A stretch of 37,002 nucleotides of DNA from Burkholderiales bacterium (lineage in GTDB: Bacteria > Pseudomonadota > Gammaproteobacteria > Burkholderiales > Burkholderiaceae_C), in assembly GCA_011391855.1 (NCBI GenBank), contig JAABPT010000230.1:1-37002 (forward strand), read 5' to 3'. Shown here one piece after another: positions 1-11,670 of this stretch (positions are counted from its first letter, which is position 1; each line of letters starts with the position of its first letter). The position numbers and the translations under genes are program-made. Below the pieces are notes generated by a model, which saw only the letters and a list, made by a program, of their open reading frames with translations, searched no databases and had not been told where the DNA came from.

Positions 1-127
1 TGCGCTCGGCCATCGGTATGTGCGCGAAAGGCGACAGCGGGTGGCTGTAGAGCTTGGAGGTGGCGCTGGCAAACTCCGAGAAGGGCGCCATCAGGGCGCG
101 CTGGGTTTCGTACAGCTGATACAACAT
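1..127 (-). CDS. phaZ: Intracellular polyhydroxyalkanoate depolymerase, N-terminal fragment (runs off the left edge)
   Basis: Reverse complement from ATG at 127 reads MLYQLYETQRALMAPFSEFASATSKLYSHPLSPFAHIPMAER with no stop to the window edge; this resembles the N-terminus of intracellular PHA depolymerases. SD-like GGAGA lies 6 nt upstream. Not in the supplied ORF track (open-ended and short). Confidence 0.8.
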   Translation of the reverse strand, partial: MLYQLYETQRALMAPFSEFASATSKLYSHPLSPFAHIPMAER

Positions 128-210
128 GTTGTGTCTCCGGTCGTTGTGGGCTCGGGACCGGATGCACGATGCACGAACGGACCCGTGGCCAAGCTGACTG
201 TACTGCGATT

Positions 211-229
211 TTTGCTGCAGCGCAGCAAA
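211..229. promoter_or_regulatory. Perfect inverted repeat TTTGCTGC-N3-GCAGCAAA upstream of phaZ; candidate PhaR-type operator
   Basis: tttgctgc agc gcagcaaa, exact 8-bp arms; contains CTGC-N3-GCAG, the motif described for PhaR of Paracoccus. Confidence 0.5.
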
Positions 230-316
230 TTTGATGCAGATGTTTCCATCGTGCCTCGTCGCACGCCGTTCCAACAGCGAAAACACCGGCTCAAGCCGCT
301 GAAAGCGGCTGGCCTG

Positions 317-1549
317 TCACTTCGGCGACAGTGGCTTGTCGCCTTCCTGCATCACCCGGGCCAGTGCCGCCACCACGGCTTCGATATTGCGGCTGTTGAT
401 CGCCGCCACGCAGATGCGTCCTGAATCCAGGCCGTAGACGCCGAATTCGCTGCGCAGGCGCTGCATCTGGGCTTGGCTCAAGCCGGAGTAGCTGAACATG
501 CCCTTCTGGCGAGTGATGTAGTCCAGTTCGCCGGCCACACCCGCGGTGCGCAGCTTCGCCACCAACTGCTCGCGCGTGGCGCGGATACGCTGGCGCATGC
601 CGGCCAGTTCTTCCTCCCACATGGCGCGCAGTGCCGGCGTGGTGAGCACGGCGGTCACGACCTGGGCGCCGAAGCTCGGCGGGCTGGAATAGTTGGCGCG
701 GATCACGATCTTCAACTGTGACAACAGGCGAGCGGTCTCCTCGGCGCTTTCGCACACCACGCTGAGCGCGCCCACGCGTTCGCCGTAGAGCGAGAAGCTC
801 TTCGAAAACGAAGTGGCGACGAAGAACGCGATGCCCGTGGCCAGGAAGCGCTGCACGGCAACGCCGTCCTCGGTGATGCCGTCGCCGAAGCCCTGGTAGG
901 CCAGGTCCAGGAACGGCACCAACCCGCGCTCGGCGCAGGCCGCGGCCACCTGGTCCCACTGCGCCGGCAGCAGGTCGCAGCCGGTGGGGTTGTGGCAGCA
1001 GGCGTGCAGCACGACCACGGTGCCCGGCTGTGCCGCCCGCAGCGCCGCGAGCATGGCTTCGAAACGGATGCCGCGCGTGGCGGCTTCGTAGTACGGGTAG
1101 GTGTCGACTTCGAAGCCGGCCTGGGTGAACAGGGCACGGTGGTTTTCCCAGCTCGGGTCGCTGATCAGCACCCGGGCGCCCGGCAGCAGCTTGTGCAGGA
1201 AGTCGGCGCCCACCTTCAGGCCGCCGGTGCCGCCCAGCGTCTGCACGGTGGCCACGCGGCCGCCGGTGACGACGGGGCTGTCGGCGCCGAAGACCAAACC
1301 TTGCACGGCCTTGTCGTAGGCCGCGAGCCCGTCGATGGGCAGATAGCCCTTGGCCTTGGGCGAGGCCAGCAACTGCTGTTCGGCCGCCGCCACGCAGGCC
1401 AGCACCGGCAGCTTGCCCTGGTCGTCGAAATACACGCCCACGCCCAGGTTGACCTTGGCCGGGTTGGGGTCGACATTGAATTGCTCCGTCAGACCCAGGA
1501 TCGGGTCGCGTGGGGCCATCTCGACGGCAGCGAAGAGGGTTTCGGACAT
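317..1549 (-). CDS. tyrB: Aromatic/aspartate aminotransferase (class I PLP-dependent)
   Basis: [50 protein letters not shown]...; [19 protein letters not shown]-lysine region; start taken at the internal Met (ORF opens at 1612). tyrB versus aspC not resolved. Confidence 0.9.
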   Translation of the reverse strand: MSETLFAAVEMAPRDPILGLTEQFNVDPNPAKVNLGVGVYFDDQGKLPVLACVAAAEQQLLASPKAKGYLPIDGLAAYDKAVQGLVFGADSPVVTGGRVATVQTLGGTGGLKVGADFLHKLLPGARVLISDPSWENHRALFTQAGFEVDTYPYYEAATRGIRFEAMLAALRAAQPGTVVVLHACCHNPTGCDLLPAQWDQVAAACAERGLVPFLDLAYQGFGDGITEDGVAVQRFLATGIAFFVATSFSKSFSLYGERVGALSVVCESAEETARLLSQLKIVIRANYSSPPSFGAQVVTAVLTTPALRAMWEEELAGMRQRIRATREQLVAKLRTAGVAGELDYITRQKGMFSYSGLSQAQMQRLRSEFGVYGLDSGRICVAAINSRNIEAVVAALARVMQEGDKPLSPK

Positions 1550-1643
1550 GAGGCGTGTTTCCAGTGCGGGGCGGGGGGAGCGCGGCGCGCCCGCTGGCCG
1601 ATGCGTCGGCATGCGGCTTGCGCTACGCTGCAGGGTTGCTCGG

Positions 1644-1659
1644 CGCGCCCATGGGCGCG
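1644..1659. repeat. Perfect 16-bp palindrome CGCGCCCATGGGCGCG in the divergent aminotransferase/uvrB intergenic region
   Basis: Direct reading; cgcgccca|tgggcgcg self-complementary. Confidence 0.7.
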
Positions 1660-1712
1660 TCCAAGCTCTTGATTCTAATTGGCCGCGACATCAAATCTCA
1701 GGGATTCCCCGC

Positions 1713-3856
<2,144 letters not shown>

Positions 3857-3857
<1 letters not shown>

Positions 3858-4420
3858 TGCGCCGGCTGCGGGATCTGCTGCGCAAGGCACCGGCCGGGGA
3901 GGCCGTGGCACCCGACGCGCTGCGGGTGCTCATGGTCTGCATGGGCAATATCTGCCGTTCGCCCATCGCCGAAGGGGTGCTGCGCGCCAAGCTGCAGCAG
4001 GCTGGCCTACACGGGCGCGTGGTGGTGGACTCGGCTGGCACGCATGGTTATCACAGCGGCGAGGCGCCGGACCCGCGGGCCATCCGCGTCGCGGCACAGC
4101 GCGGCATCGATCTCGCGAAACTGCGCGCGCGGCCGGTGCAGTCGGACGACTTCAGCCGCTTCCACTGGTTGCTGGCCATGGACGAGGCCAACCGGAGCTG
4201 GTTGCACAGCCGCCGGCCCGAAGGCGCCGAACCACGCATCGGACTGCTGATGGAGCATGCGACCCGGCACCCCGGCGTGCGCGAGGTGCCGGACCCCTAT
4301 TACGGCGCCGCCGCGGGTTTCGAGCATGTGCTCGACCTGGTCGAAGATGCTTGCGAGGGCTTGGTCGCCCGCCTCTCGGCCGAGCTGCCCGCCAGCCCGC
4401 CCGGCGACCGATATGCTTGA
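3857..4420 (+). CDS. Low molecular weight protein-tyrosine phosphatase
   Basis: VLMVCMGNICRSPIAEGVLR P-loop (CX5R-S) and VPDPYYGAAAGFEHVLDLVEDAC; ATG overlaps the uvrB TGA (TGATG). Confidence 0.93.
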
Positions 4421-4437
4421 CTGAAACAGTCAACTTA
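4413..4437 (+). promoter_or_regulatory. Type-1 IscR operator overlapping the iscR promoter
   Basis: ATGCTTGACTGAAACAGTCAACTTA matches ATASYYGACTRWWWYAGTCRRSTAT at 22 of 25 positions by hand; perfect TTGACT-N5-AGTCAA; -35 TTGACT 4417-4422, 18-bp spacer, -10 TATAGT 4441-4446. Confidence 0.82.
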
Positions 4438-4543
4438 AGGTATAGTTGAGCGCATTAGTCGGGAACAGGAGCGGCACCGGTGTCATGTCACCGCCGCCCC
4501 CATCCGCCGATCCCCTGAGCGCCCTTGGCGCATGGAGCAGAAC

Positions 4544-5077
4544 ATGAGACTCACCACCAAAGGCCGCTTTGCCGTCACGGCGATGATCGACCTGGGCCTG
4601 CGCTCGAACTCGGGCCCGGTGGCGCTGGCCGCCATCAGCCAACGCCAGCAGATTTCGCTGTCCTATTTGGAGCAGTTGTTCGGCAAGCTGCGCCGGCACG
4701 AACTGGTGGAAAGCACGCGCGGCCCCGGCGGCGGCTATTCGCTGGGCCGAGGCGCTGGCGAGATCACGGTGGCCGACATCATCGTGGCCGTGGACGAACC
4801 CATCGACGCCACTGGTTGTGGCGGCAAGGAAGACTGCATGGGCCAGGACGCCGGCAAGTGCATGACGCACGACCTGTGGACCAGCCTCAATTCGAAAATG
4901 ATCGAATACCTCGACTCGATCTCGCTGAAGAAGCTGGTCGACGAGCAACTGGCCAAGGGCGTGTCCATCGACGAAGCCCCCGTCAAGCGCGCGATTTCCA
5001 GTACGCCGGTGGTCAAACCGATCAAGGTGACGGCGCCGAATTCGGTGTTTGCCCTCGGCAACGCGTTCACGAAGTGA
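4544..5077 (+). CDS. iscR: Fe-S cluster assembly transcriptional regulator IscR
   Basis: MRLTTKGRFAVTAMIDLGLRS...; cluster-ligand region GCGGKEDCMGQDAGKCMTHDLW. Confidence 0.96.
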   Translation: MRLTTKGRFAVTAMIDLGLRSNSGPVALAAISQRQQISLSYLEQLFGKLRRHELVESTRGPGGGYSLGRGAGEITVADIIVAVDEPIDATGCGGKEDCMGQDAGKCMTHDLWTSLNSKMIEYLDSISLKKLVDEQLAKGVSIDEAPVKRAISSTPVVKPIKVTAPNSVFALGNAFTK

Positions 5078-5143
5078 GCGTGGTGACGAACCGCCCGACC
5101 TGCAACGCCTTCAAGAATTAGTCTCAACGAAGCCCTCTGAAAC

Positions 5144-6358
5144 ATGACCCCGCATTTCCCCATCTACCTGGACTACGGCGCCACCACGCCGTGTGACCCG
5201 CGTGTCGTCGACGCCATGATTCCCTGGTTGCGCGAACATTTCGGCAACCCGGCCTCGCGCAGCCACGCCTGGGGCTGGGAGGCCGAGGAAGCGGTGGAGA
5301 AGTCCCGCGTCGAAGTCGCTTCGCTGGTCAACGCGGACCCGCGCGAGATCGTCTGGACCAGCGGCGCCACCGAATCCATCAACCTGGCGCTGAAGGGCGC
5401 GGCGCACTTCTACAGCTCGCGCGGCAAGCACCTCATCACGCTGAAGACCGAGCACAAGGCCGTGCTCGACACCATGCGTGAACTGGAACGTCAGGGCTTC
5501 GAGGTCACCTACCTCGACGTGCAGGAGAACGGCCTGCTCGACCTGGACAAGTTCAAGGACGCGCTGCGCAAGGACACCATCCTGGCGTCCATCCTGCTGG
5601 TCAACAACGAGATTGGCGTCATCCAGGACATCCCGGCCATTGGCGCGCTGTGCCGCGAGCGCGGCATCCTGCTGCACGTGGACGCGGCGCAGGCCACCGG
5701 CAAGGTCACCATCGACCTCGCAGAACTGCCGGTCGACCTGATGAGCCTGGCCTCGCACAAGACCTACGGCCCCAAGGGCATCGGTGCGCTGTACGTGCGG
5801 CGCAAGCCGCGCGTGCGAATCGAGGCGCAGATGCACGGTGGCGGCCACGAGCGCGGCATGCGCAGCGGCACGCTGCCCACCCACCAGTGCGTGGGCATGG
5901 GCAAGGCCTTCGCCATCGCCAAGGCCGAGATGGGCACCGAGATCGAGCGCATCCGCATGCTGCACAAACGGCTGCTCGACGGCATCGGCAAGATCGACCA
6001 GGTTTTCATCAACGGCGACATCGAGCGCCGCGTGCCGCACAACATCAACGCCAGCTTCAATTTCGTCGAAGGCGAGTCGCTGATCATGGGCGTGAAGGGC
6101 ATCGCGGTGTCGTCGGGCTCGGCCTGCACCAGCGCCAGCCTGGAGCCCAGCTACGTGCTGCGCGCTTTGGGCCGCAGCGACGAACTGGCGCACTCCAGCC
6201 TGCGCATGACGATCGGCCGTTTCACTACCGCAGCCGAGATCGACTACGCGGTGAGCACCTTGCAGGACCGCGTGGCCAAGTTGCGCGAACTCTCGCCGCT
6301 GTGGGAGATGTTCAAGGACGGGATCGACATCAGCTCGATCCAATGGACGGCGCACTGA
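5144..6358 (+). CDS. iscS: Cysteine desulfurase IscS
   Basis: [22 protein letters not shown]..., [23 protein letters not shown] Lys, [21 protein letters not shown] catalytic Cys loop. Confidence 0.97.
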   Translation: MTPHFPIYLDYGATTPCDPRVVDAMIPWLREHFGNPASRSHAWGWEAEEAVEKSRVEVASLVNADPREIVWTSGATESINLALKGAAHFYSSRGKHLITLKTEHKAVLDTMRELERQGFEVTYLDVQENGLLDLDKFKDALRKDTILASILLVNNEIGVIQDIPAIGALCRERGILLHVDAAQATGKVTIDLAELPVDLMSLASHKTYGPKGIGALYVRRKPRVRIEAQMHGGGHERGMRSGTLPTHQCVGMGKAFAIAKAEMGTEIERIRMLHKRLLDGIGKIDQVFINGDIERRVPHNINASFNFVEGESLIMGVKGIAVSSGSACTSASLEPSYVLRALGRSDELAHSSLRMTIGRFTTAAEIDYAVSTLQDRVAKLRELSPLWEMFKDGIDISSIQWTAH

Positions 6359-6384
6359 CCGCCCACTGACCGCACACTGAACCC
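6353..6384 (+). repeat. Three tandem ~11-nt repeats (CACTGACCGC) at the iscS stop codon
   Basis: cactgaccgc (6353-6362), cactgaccgc (6364-6373), cactgaaccc (6375-6384). Confidence 0.85.
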
Positions 6385-6400
6385 CTAGAGGAGCACTCAA

Positions 6401-6802
6401 ATGGCATACAGCGAAAAAGTCGTCGAGCACTACGAGAACCCGCGCAACGTCGGTTCCTTCGACAAGGGCGACGAAACGGTCGGCACCGGCATGGTGGGCG
6501 CGCCGGCCTGCGGCGACGTGATGAAGCTGCAGATCAAGGTCAACCCGACCACCGGACTGATCGAGGACGCGCGCTTCAAGACCTACGGCTGCGGCTCGGC
6601 TATTGCGTCGAGTTCGCTCGTCACCGAATGGGTCAAGGGCAAGTCGCTGGACGAGGCCATGACCATCAAGAACACCCAGATCGCCGAGGAACTGGCCTTG
6701 CCGCCGGTGAAGATCCACTGCTCGATCCTGGCCGAAGATGCCATCAAGGCGGCGGTGCAGGATTACCAAGCCAAGCACGCGGCCGCGGCACAAACCCATT
6801 GA
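6401..6802 (+). CDS. iscU: Fe-S cluster scaffold IscU
   Basis: [24 protein letters not shown]...[13 protein letters not shown]...[16 protein letters not shown]...[15 protein letters not shown]. Confidence 0.97.
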   Translation: MAYSEKVVEHYENPRNVGSFDKGDETVGTGMVGAPACGDVMKLQIKVNPTTGLIEDARFKTYGCGSAIASSSLVTEWVKGKSLDEAMTIKNTQIAEELALPPVKIHCSILAEDAIKAAVQDYQAKHAAAAQTH

Positions 6803-6812
6803 GGCAACCAGC

Positions 6813-7136
6813 ATGGCGGTCACTCTGAGCGAGGCAGCAGCGCGGCATGTGTCGCGCTACATCACGCGCCGCGGCAAGGGCGTGGGCGTGCGCCTGGGCG
6901 TGAAGACCACCGGCTGTTCGGGCCTGGCCTACAAGCTCGAATATGCCGATGAGATTGCGCCCGAGGACGTGGTCTTCGAGGACCATGGCGTGAAAGTGCT
7001 GATCGACCCGAAGAGCCTGCCCTACCTGGACGGCACCGAGCTCGACTTCGTGCGCGATGGCTTGAACGAGGGCTTCAAGTTTCACAATCCGCGCGAAAAG
7101 GATCGCTGCGGCTGCGGAGAATCCTTCCGCGTCTGA
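6813..7136 (+). CDS. iscA: A-type iron-sulfur carrier IscA
   Basis: [17 protein letters not shown]...[15 protein letters not shown]...[13 protein letters not shown] (CX~63CGC). Confidence 0.95.
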   Translation: MAVTLSEAAARHVSRYITRRGKGVGVRLGVKTTGCSGLAYKLEYADEIAPEDVVFEDHGVKVLIDPKSLPYLDGTELDFVRDGLNEGFKFHNPREKDRCGCGESFRV

Positions 7137-7154
7137 ACCACGCGCCGCAGTGCC

Positions 7155-7184
7155 AGGCGCGGCCCGCACGCCGCGCCTTTTTTT
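7155..7184 (+). terminator. Intrinsic terminator/attenuator inside the isc operon
   Basis: AGGCGCGGC-CCGCAC-GCCGCGCCT followed by a T run (7178-7184); perfect 9-bp GC-rich stem. Confidence 0.82.
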
Positions 7185-7196
7185 CTTGAGCCGCCC

Positions 7197-7697
7197 ATGT
7201 CCGCCGAGTTCGTCATCTGCCGCGAAAGACCCGACCAGCCCGAGGTGCTGGCGCTGCTGGACGCGCTCGACCGCTACCTGGCGTCGCTGTACGCACCCGA
7301 GGCCAACCACATCCTCGCTGCCAGTGAACTGTTGGCACCTGAAGTGAGTTTCTTCGTTGCCAGGGAAGCGGGTGACGACGGCCGAACACGCCGCATCGTC
7401 GGCACTGGCGCCGTGCGCCGCATGGCCGGCGAAACCGCCACCGAGGGCCTGCCCTACGGCGAGGTCAAGCGCATGATGGTCGACCCTGCATGCCGGGGCC
7501 GCGGCATCGGCCGGCGGCTGCTGCAGGCCCTGGAGGCTTCGCTGCTCGAACAGCGCCTGAGGCTGTCGTTGCTGGAAACCGGGCGCGACCAGGTTGAAGC
7601 GGTGCATCTGTACGAACGCTGCGGCTACGTGCTGCGCGCGGCCTTCGGCGGCTACCCCGACAACGGCCTGTCGGCCTTCTATGGCAAGCGGCTGTGA
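7197..7697 (+). CDS. GNAT-family N-acetyltransferase
   Basis: [27 protein letters not shown] acetyl-CoA binding motif (R/QXXGXG/A); [29 protein letters not shown]. Confidence 0.88.
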   Translation: MSAEFVICRERPDQPEVLALLDALDRYLASLYAPEANHILAASELLAPEVSFFVAREAGDDGRTRRIVGTGAVRRMAGETATEGLPYGEVKRMMVDPACRGRGIGRRLLQALEASLLEQRLRLSLLETGRDQVEAVHLYERCGYVLRAAFGGYPDNGLSAFYGKRL

Positions 7698-8224
7698 AAC
7701 TCGACGACGACGACTTCACCCTCTTCGGCCTGCCCGAGCGCCACGCACAGGACCGCACCGAACTCGACGCGCGCTGGCGCCAGTTGCAGGCCGAGGTGCA
7801 CCCCGACCGCTTTGCCGGCGACGGCGCGGCGGCGCAGCGCGTCGCCATGCAATGGGCCGTGCGCGTGAACGAGGCCTACCAGCGACTGAAGGACCCGCTC
7901 AGCCGCGCCGCCTACCTGTGCGAGCGCCGCGGTGCGCCGATCCAGGCCCACGACAATACCGCCATGCCGATGGCTTTCCTGATGCAGCAGATGCAGTGGC
8001 GCGAGGCGCTGGAAGAGGCCGCCGACGCCGCCGCCGTGGAAGGGCTCGAAGCCGAGGTGGGCGCCGCCGAGCGCGACCTGCAGGCCGACGTGGCCCGCCT
8101 GCTCGACGTGACGGGCGACGCGCCAGCGGCCGCGGCGCAAGTGCGAGCACTGATGTTCTTGAACCGTTTCCGCCAGGATATCGAGCGTCGCCTGGACGCG
8201 CTCGACCCGACCCCTACCCGATAG
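7694..8224 (+). CDS. hscB: Co-chaperone HscB (J-domain), GTG start
   Basis: [35 protein letters not shown] (HPD motif); GTGA overlap with the upstream stop. Confidence 0.94.
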   Translation: MKLDDDDFTLFGLPERHAQDRTELDARWRQLQAEVHPDRFAGDGAAAQRVAMQWAVRVNEAYQRLKDPLSRAAYLCERRGAPIQAHDNTAMPMAFLMQQMQWREALEEAADAAAVEGLEAEVGAAERDLQADVARLLDVTGDAPAAAAQVRALMFLNRFRQDIERRLDALDPTPTR

Positions 8225-8232
8225 AACCGCCC

Positions 8233-10089
8233 ATGGCCTTGTTGCAGATTTCCGAACCCGGGCAGGCGCCCGACCCGCACCAGCGGCGCGTGGCGGTGGG
8301 CATCGACCTGGGCACCACGCATTCGCTGGTGGCCGCCGTGCGCCACAGCGTGGCCGAGTGCCTGCCCGACGACCGCGGCCGCGTGTTGCTGCCCAGCGCC
8401 GTGCGCTACCTGTCCGGCGGCCAGCGCGAGATCGGCTTCGAGGCGCTCGAATCGATGGCGGGCGACGCCGAGAACACCATCGTCTCCGTCAAGCGTTTCA
8501 TGGGCCGCCAGCTCACCGATATCGCCGGCCGCGAAAAGCTGCCGTACCGCTTCGTCGACCAGCCCGGCATGTTGGCGCTGGAAACCCGCGACGGCCTGAA
8601 GACGCCGGTGGAGGTGTCGGCCGAAATCCTGGCCCGCCTGCGCCAGCGTGCCGAGGACAGCTTCGACACCGAACTCTTCGGCGCCGTCATCACGGTGCCG
8701 GCCTATTTCGACGACGCGCAGCGGCAGGCGACGAAGGACGCCGCGCAGCTGGCCGGGCTGAACGTGCTGCGGCTGATCAGCGAGCCGACCGCGGCGGCCG
8801 TGGCCTACGGCCTGGACAACGCCAGCGAAGGTCTTTACGCGGTGTACGACCTGGGCGGCGGCACCTTCGACATCTCGCTGTTGCGTCTCACCAAAGGCGT
8901 GTTCGAGGTGGTGGCCACGGGGGGCGATGCCGCGTTGGGCGGAGACGATATCGACCATGCGCTGGCCGACTGGGCATTGGCAGCATGCGAGGCCGTTGCG
9001 GCCGACCCGCAGGACAAACGCGCGGCGCTGGTGGCCGCACGCGCCACCAAGGAAGCGCTGAGCAGCAGCGACGCGGCCGACTGGTCGGCCACGATCGCCG
9101 GGCGCGAACTGTGCCTGGCCGTCAGCCGCAGCCAGCTCGACCTGCTGGCGCGCCCCTGGATCGACCGCACGCTGGCGGCCGTGCGCAAAGTGCTGCGCGA
9201 CGGCAAAGTGACGCGCGACGAGGTGCAGGGCGTGGTCATGGTCGGTGGCAGCACGCGCATGCCGCTGGTGCGCACTTCGGTCAGCGAACTGTTCGGCCGC
9301 GAGGTGTTGACCAATGTCGACCCCGACCAGGTGGTGGCCATCGGCGCCGCGATCCAGGCCAATGCGCTGGCCGGCAATGCGCGCGACGGCGAACTGCTGC
9401 TGCTCGACGTGATCGCCTTGTCGCTGGGGCTGGAAACCATGGGCGGACTGGTGGAGCGCGTGATCGAGCGCAACACCACCATTCCAGTGGCCAAGGCGCA
9501 GGAATTCACCACCTTCAAGGACGGCCAGACGGCCATGGCCATTCACGTGGTGCAGGGCGAACGCGACCTGGTGAGCGAGTGCCGCTCTCTGGCGCGCTTC
9601 GAACTGCGCGGCATCCCGCCCATGGTGGCCGGCGCGGCGCGCATCCGCGTCACCTTCCAGGTCGACGCCGACGGACTGCTCAGCGTTTCGGCGCGAGAGC
9701 AGACCTCGGGCGTGGAAGCTGCGGTGACGGTCAAGCCCAGCTACGGGCTGGCCGACGAGCAGATCGCGCAGATGCTGAAGGACGGCTTCACCCACGCCGA
9801 AGAAGACATGGCGGCGCGCTCGCTGCGCCAAGCCCGCGTCGACGCCGAGCGCATGGTGCTCGCCACCCGCGCCGCGCTCGCCGTGGACGGCGCCTTGCTC
9901 GGTGTCGAAGAACGCGCCGCGGTCGAGGCGCTGGCGCTGGAAACCGAACGCATCGCCACCGGCACCGACGCCCACGCCATTGAAGCCGCCGTCGAGGCGC
10001 TGGCCGAGGGCACCGAAGCCTTCGCCGCCGCCCGCATGAACCAGGGCATCCGCCAGGCGCTGGCTGGCCGGCGTGTCGAAGACATCTAG
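8233..10089 (+). CDS. hscA: Fe-S assembly Hsp70 chaperone HscA
   Basis: [20 protein letters not shown]..., [27 protein letters not shown]; start at ATG 8233. Confidence 0.96.
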   Translation: MALLQISEPGQAPDPHQRRVAVGIDLGTTHSLVAAVRHSVAECLPDDRGRVLLPSAVRYLSGGQREIGFEALESMAGDAENTIVSVKRFMGRQLTDIAGREKLPYRFVDQPGMLALETRDGLKTPVEVSAEILARLRQRAEDSFDTELFGAVITVPAYFDDAQRQATKDAAQLAGLNVLRLISEPTAAAVAYGLDNASEGLYAVYDLGGGTFDISLLRLTKGVFEVVATGGDAALGGDDIDHALADWALAACEAVAADPQDKRAALVAARATKEALSSSDAADWSATIAGRELCLAVSRSQLDLLARPWIDRTLAAVRKVLRDGKVTRDEVQGVVMVGGSTRMPLVRTSVSELFGREVLTNVDPDQVVAIGAAIQANALAGNARDGELLLLDVIALSLGLETMGGLVERVIERNTTIPVAKAQEFTTFKDGQTAMAIHVVQGERDLVSECRSLARFELRGIPPMVAGAARIRVTFQVDADGLLSVSAREQTSGVEAAVTVKPSYGLADEQIAQMLKDGFTHAEEDMAARSLRQARVDAERMVLATRAALAVDGALLGVEERAAVEALALETERIATGTDAHAIEAAVEALAEGTEAFAAARMNQGIRQALAGRRVEDI

Positions 10090-10101
10090 AGAACTCCGCC
10101 C

Positions 10102-10440
10102 ATGCCCACCATCCGCATCCTGCCGCACGCCGAATACTGCCCGTTGGGCGACACCGTCGAGGCACCCGCCGGCACGTCCATCTGCGAGGCGCTGCTGGAG
10201 AACGGCATCCCCATCGAGCACGCCTGCGAGATGAGCTGCGCCTGCACCACCTGCCATGTGGTGGTGAAGGAAGGCTTGGAGTCCCTGGGCGAGATGGACG
10301 AGTCCGAGGAAGACCTGCTCGACCGCGCCTGGGGCTTGACGCCCACCTCGCGGCTGAGCTGCCAGGCCATCCTGTCGAACCAGGACGTGACGATCGAGAT
10401 CCCCAAATACTCGATCAACCACGCACGCGAAAATCACTGA
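10102..10440 (+). CDS. fdx: ISC-type 2Fe-2S ferredoxin
   Basis: IEHACEMSCACTTCHVVVKEGLESLGEMDESEEDLLDRAWGLTPTSRLSCQA. Confidence 0.96.
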   Translation: MPTIRILPHAEYCPLGDTVEAPAGTSICEALLENGIPIEHACEMSCACTTCHVVVKEGLESLGEMDESEEDLLDRAWGLTPTSRLSCQAILSNQDVTIEIPKYSINHARENH

Positions 10441-10466
10441 GCCGGTGCGCCGCGCACCAAAAGAAG

Positions 10467-10493
10467 ACCCCCCGACCTTGCGGACCGGGGGGT
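10467..10493 (-). terminator. Strong ACCCCCC/GGGGGGT hairpin; better tail on the minus strand (TCTTCTTTT) than on the plus strand (TTGAACC)
   Basis: acccccc (10467-10473) pairs exactly with ggggggt (10487-10493). Confidence 0.5.
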
Positions 10494-10608
10494 TGAACCA
10501 GAGCTTGCGCCCTGCTGAGGAGACAGACAGACACCAGACGAAGGTGTCGAATCTTTCCTTGCAAGCGCTGTGCCTGACCTGCACACCCCGTCGCTACACT
10601 GCCCGCCG

Positions 10609-11670
10609 ATGAAGGTCCTGGGTTTTGAATCGTCGTGCGACGAGACCGGCGTGGCGTTGGTCGAAACACGGCTGGACGGCCCGCCCCGCCTGCTGGCCGA
10701 GGCGCTGCACAGCCAGGTGGCCCTGCACGCGGCCTATGGCGGCGTGGTGCCGGAACTGGCCTCGCGCGACCATATCCGCCGCGTGTTGCCGCTGGCGCGG
10801 CAAGTGCTCGCCGAGGCCGGCTGTGCGCTGGCCGATGTCGACCTGGTCGCCTATACACGCGGCCCGGGCTTGGCTGGCGCGCTGCTCGTAGGCGCCGGCG
10901 TGGCGGTGGCACTGGCCGCGGCCCTGGGCAAGCCGGCGCTGGGCGTGCACCACCTGGAAGGACACCTGCTCTCGCCCTTCCTGGGCGACGAAGCGCCGGC
11001 CTTTCCCCTCGTGGCATTGCTGGTTTCGGGTGGCCACACGCAGTTGATGCAGGTCGAAGGCGTCGGCCGCTACACCTTGCTCGGCGAAACCATCGACGAT
11101 GCCGCCGGCGAAGCCTTCGACAAGAGCGCCAAGCTGCTGGGCCTGGGTTATCCGGGCGGCCCGGCATTGGCGCGGCTGGCCGATTTCGGCGACCCGACCG
11201 CCTTCGCCTTGCCGCGGCCGCTGCTGCACAGCGCCAACCTGGATTTTTCCTTCGCCGGCCTGAAGACGGCGGTGATGACGCAGGCGCGCAAGCTCGGCCC
11301 CAATATCTGCGAACAGTCCCGGGCCGACCTGGCGGCGTCCACGCAGGCGGCCATCGTCGACGTGCTGGTGGCCAAGTCGTTGCGCGCACTCAAGGCCAGC
11401 GGCCACCGCCGCCTGGTGGTGGCCGGCGGCGTGGGAGCCAACCTGCGCCTGCGCGAAACGCTGGACGCTGGTGCGGCCCGTCTCGGGGCCCGGATCTACT
11501 ACCCGCCGCTGGCGCTGTGCACCGACAACGGCGCCATGATCGCGCTGGCCGCCGCGCTGCGTCTGCAGCACGGCCTGGCCGACGTGCAGCGCGGCGGCGC
11601 CTTCGACGTGAAGCCGCGCTGGCCGCTGGACGAAATTGCCCCCATGCAACGAAAGACGACCGATGCGTGA
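10609..11670 (+). CDS. tsaD: tRNA N6-adenosine threonylcarbamoyltransferase TsaD
   Basis: [19 protein letters not shown]...; [26 protein letters not shown]. Confidence 0.97.
   Translation: MKVLGFESSCDETGVALVETRLDGPPRLLAEALHSQVALHAAYGGVVPELASRDHIRRVLPLARQVLAEAGCALADVDLVAYTRGPGLAGALLVGAGVAVALAAALGKPALGVHHLEGHLLSPFLGDEAPAFPLVALLVSGGHTQLMQVEGVGRYTLLGETIDDAAGEAFDKSAKLLGLGYPGGPALARLADFGDPTAFALPRPLLHSANLDFSFAGLKTAVMTQARKLGPNICEQSRADLAASTQAAIVDVLVAKSLRALKASGHRRLVVAGGVGANLRLRETLDAGAARLGARIYYPPLALCTDNGAMIALAAALRLQHGLADVQRGGAFDVKPRWPLDEIAPMQRKTTDA

Noticed and set aside
1350-1712. N-terminal extension of the uvrB ORF into the divergent aminotransferase gene
   Set aside because: Extension is antisense to a clear aminotransferase and crosses the promoter region; UvrB similarity begins after ATG 1713.
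1550-1712. LexA (SOS) box upstream of uvrB
   Set aside because: I looked for CTGT-N8-ACAG-type sites and found none in this intergenic region.
5111-6823. 570-aa antisense ORF over iscS-iscU
   Set aside because: Antisense artefact, same composition bias.
7594-8232. N-terminal extension of the hscA ORF across hscB
   Set aside because: Extension is out of frame with hscB and lacks Hsp70 features; HscA starts at 8233.
7912-10584. 890-aa antisense ORF over hscB-hscA-fdx
   Set aside because: Antisense artefact over three confidently identified genes; its N-terminal part runs through the fdx-tsaD hairpins.
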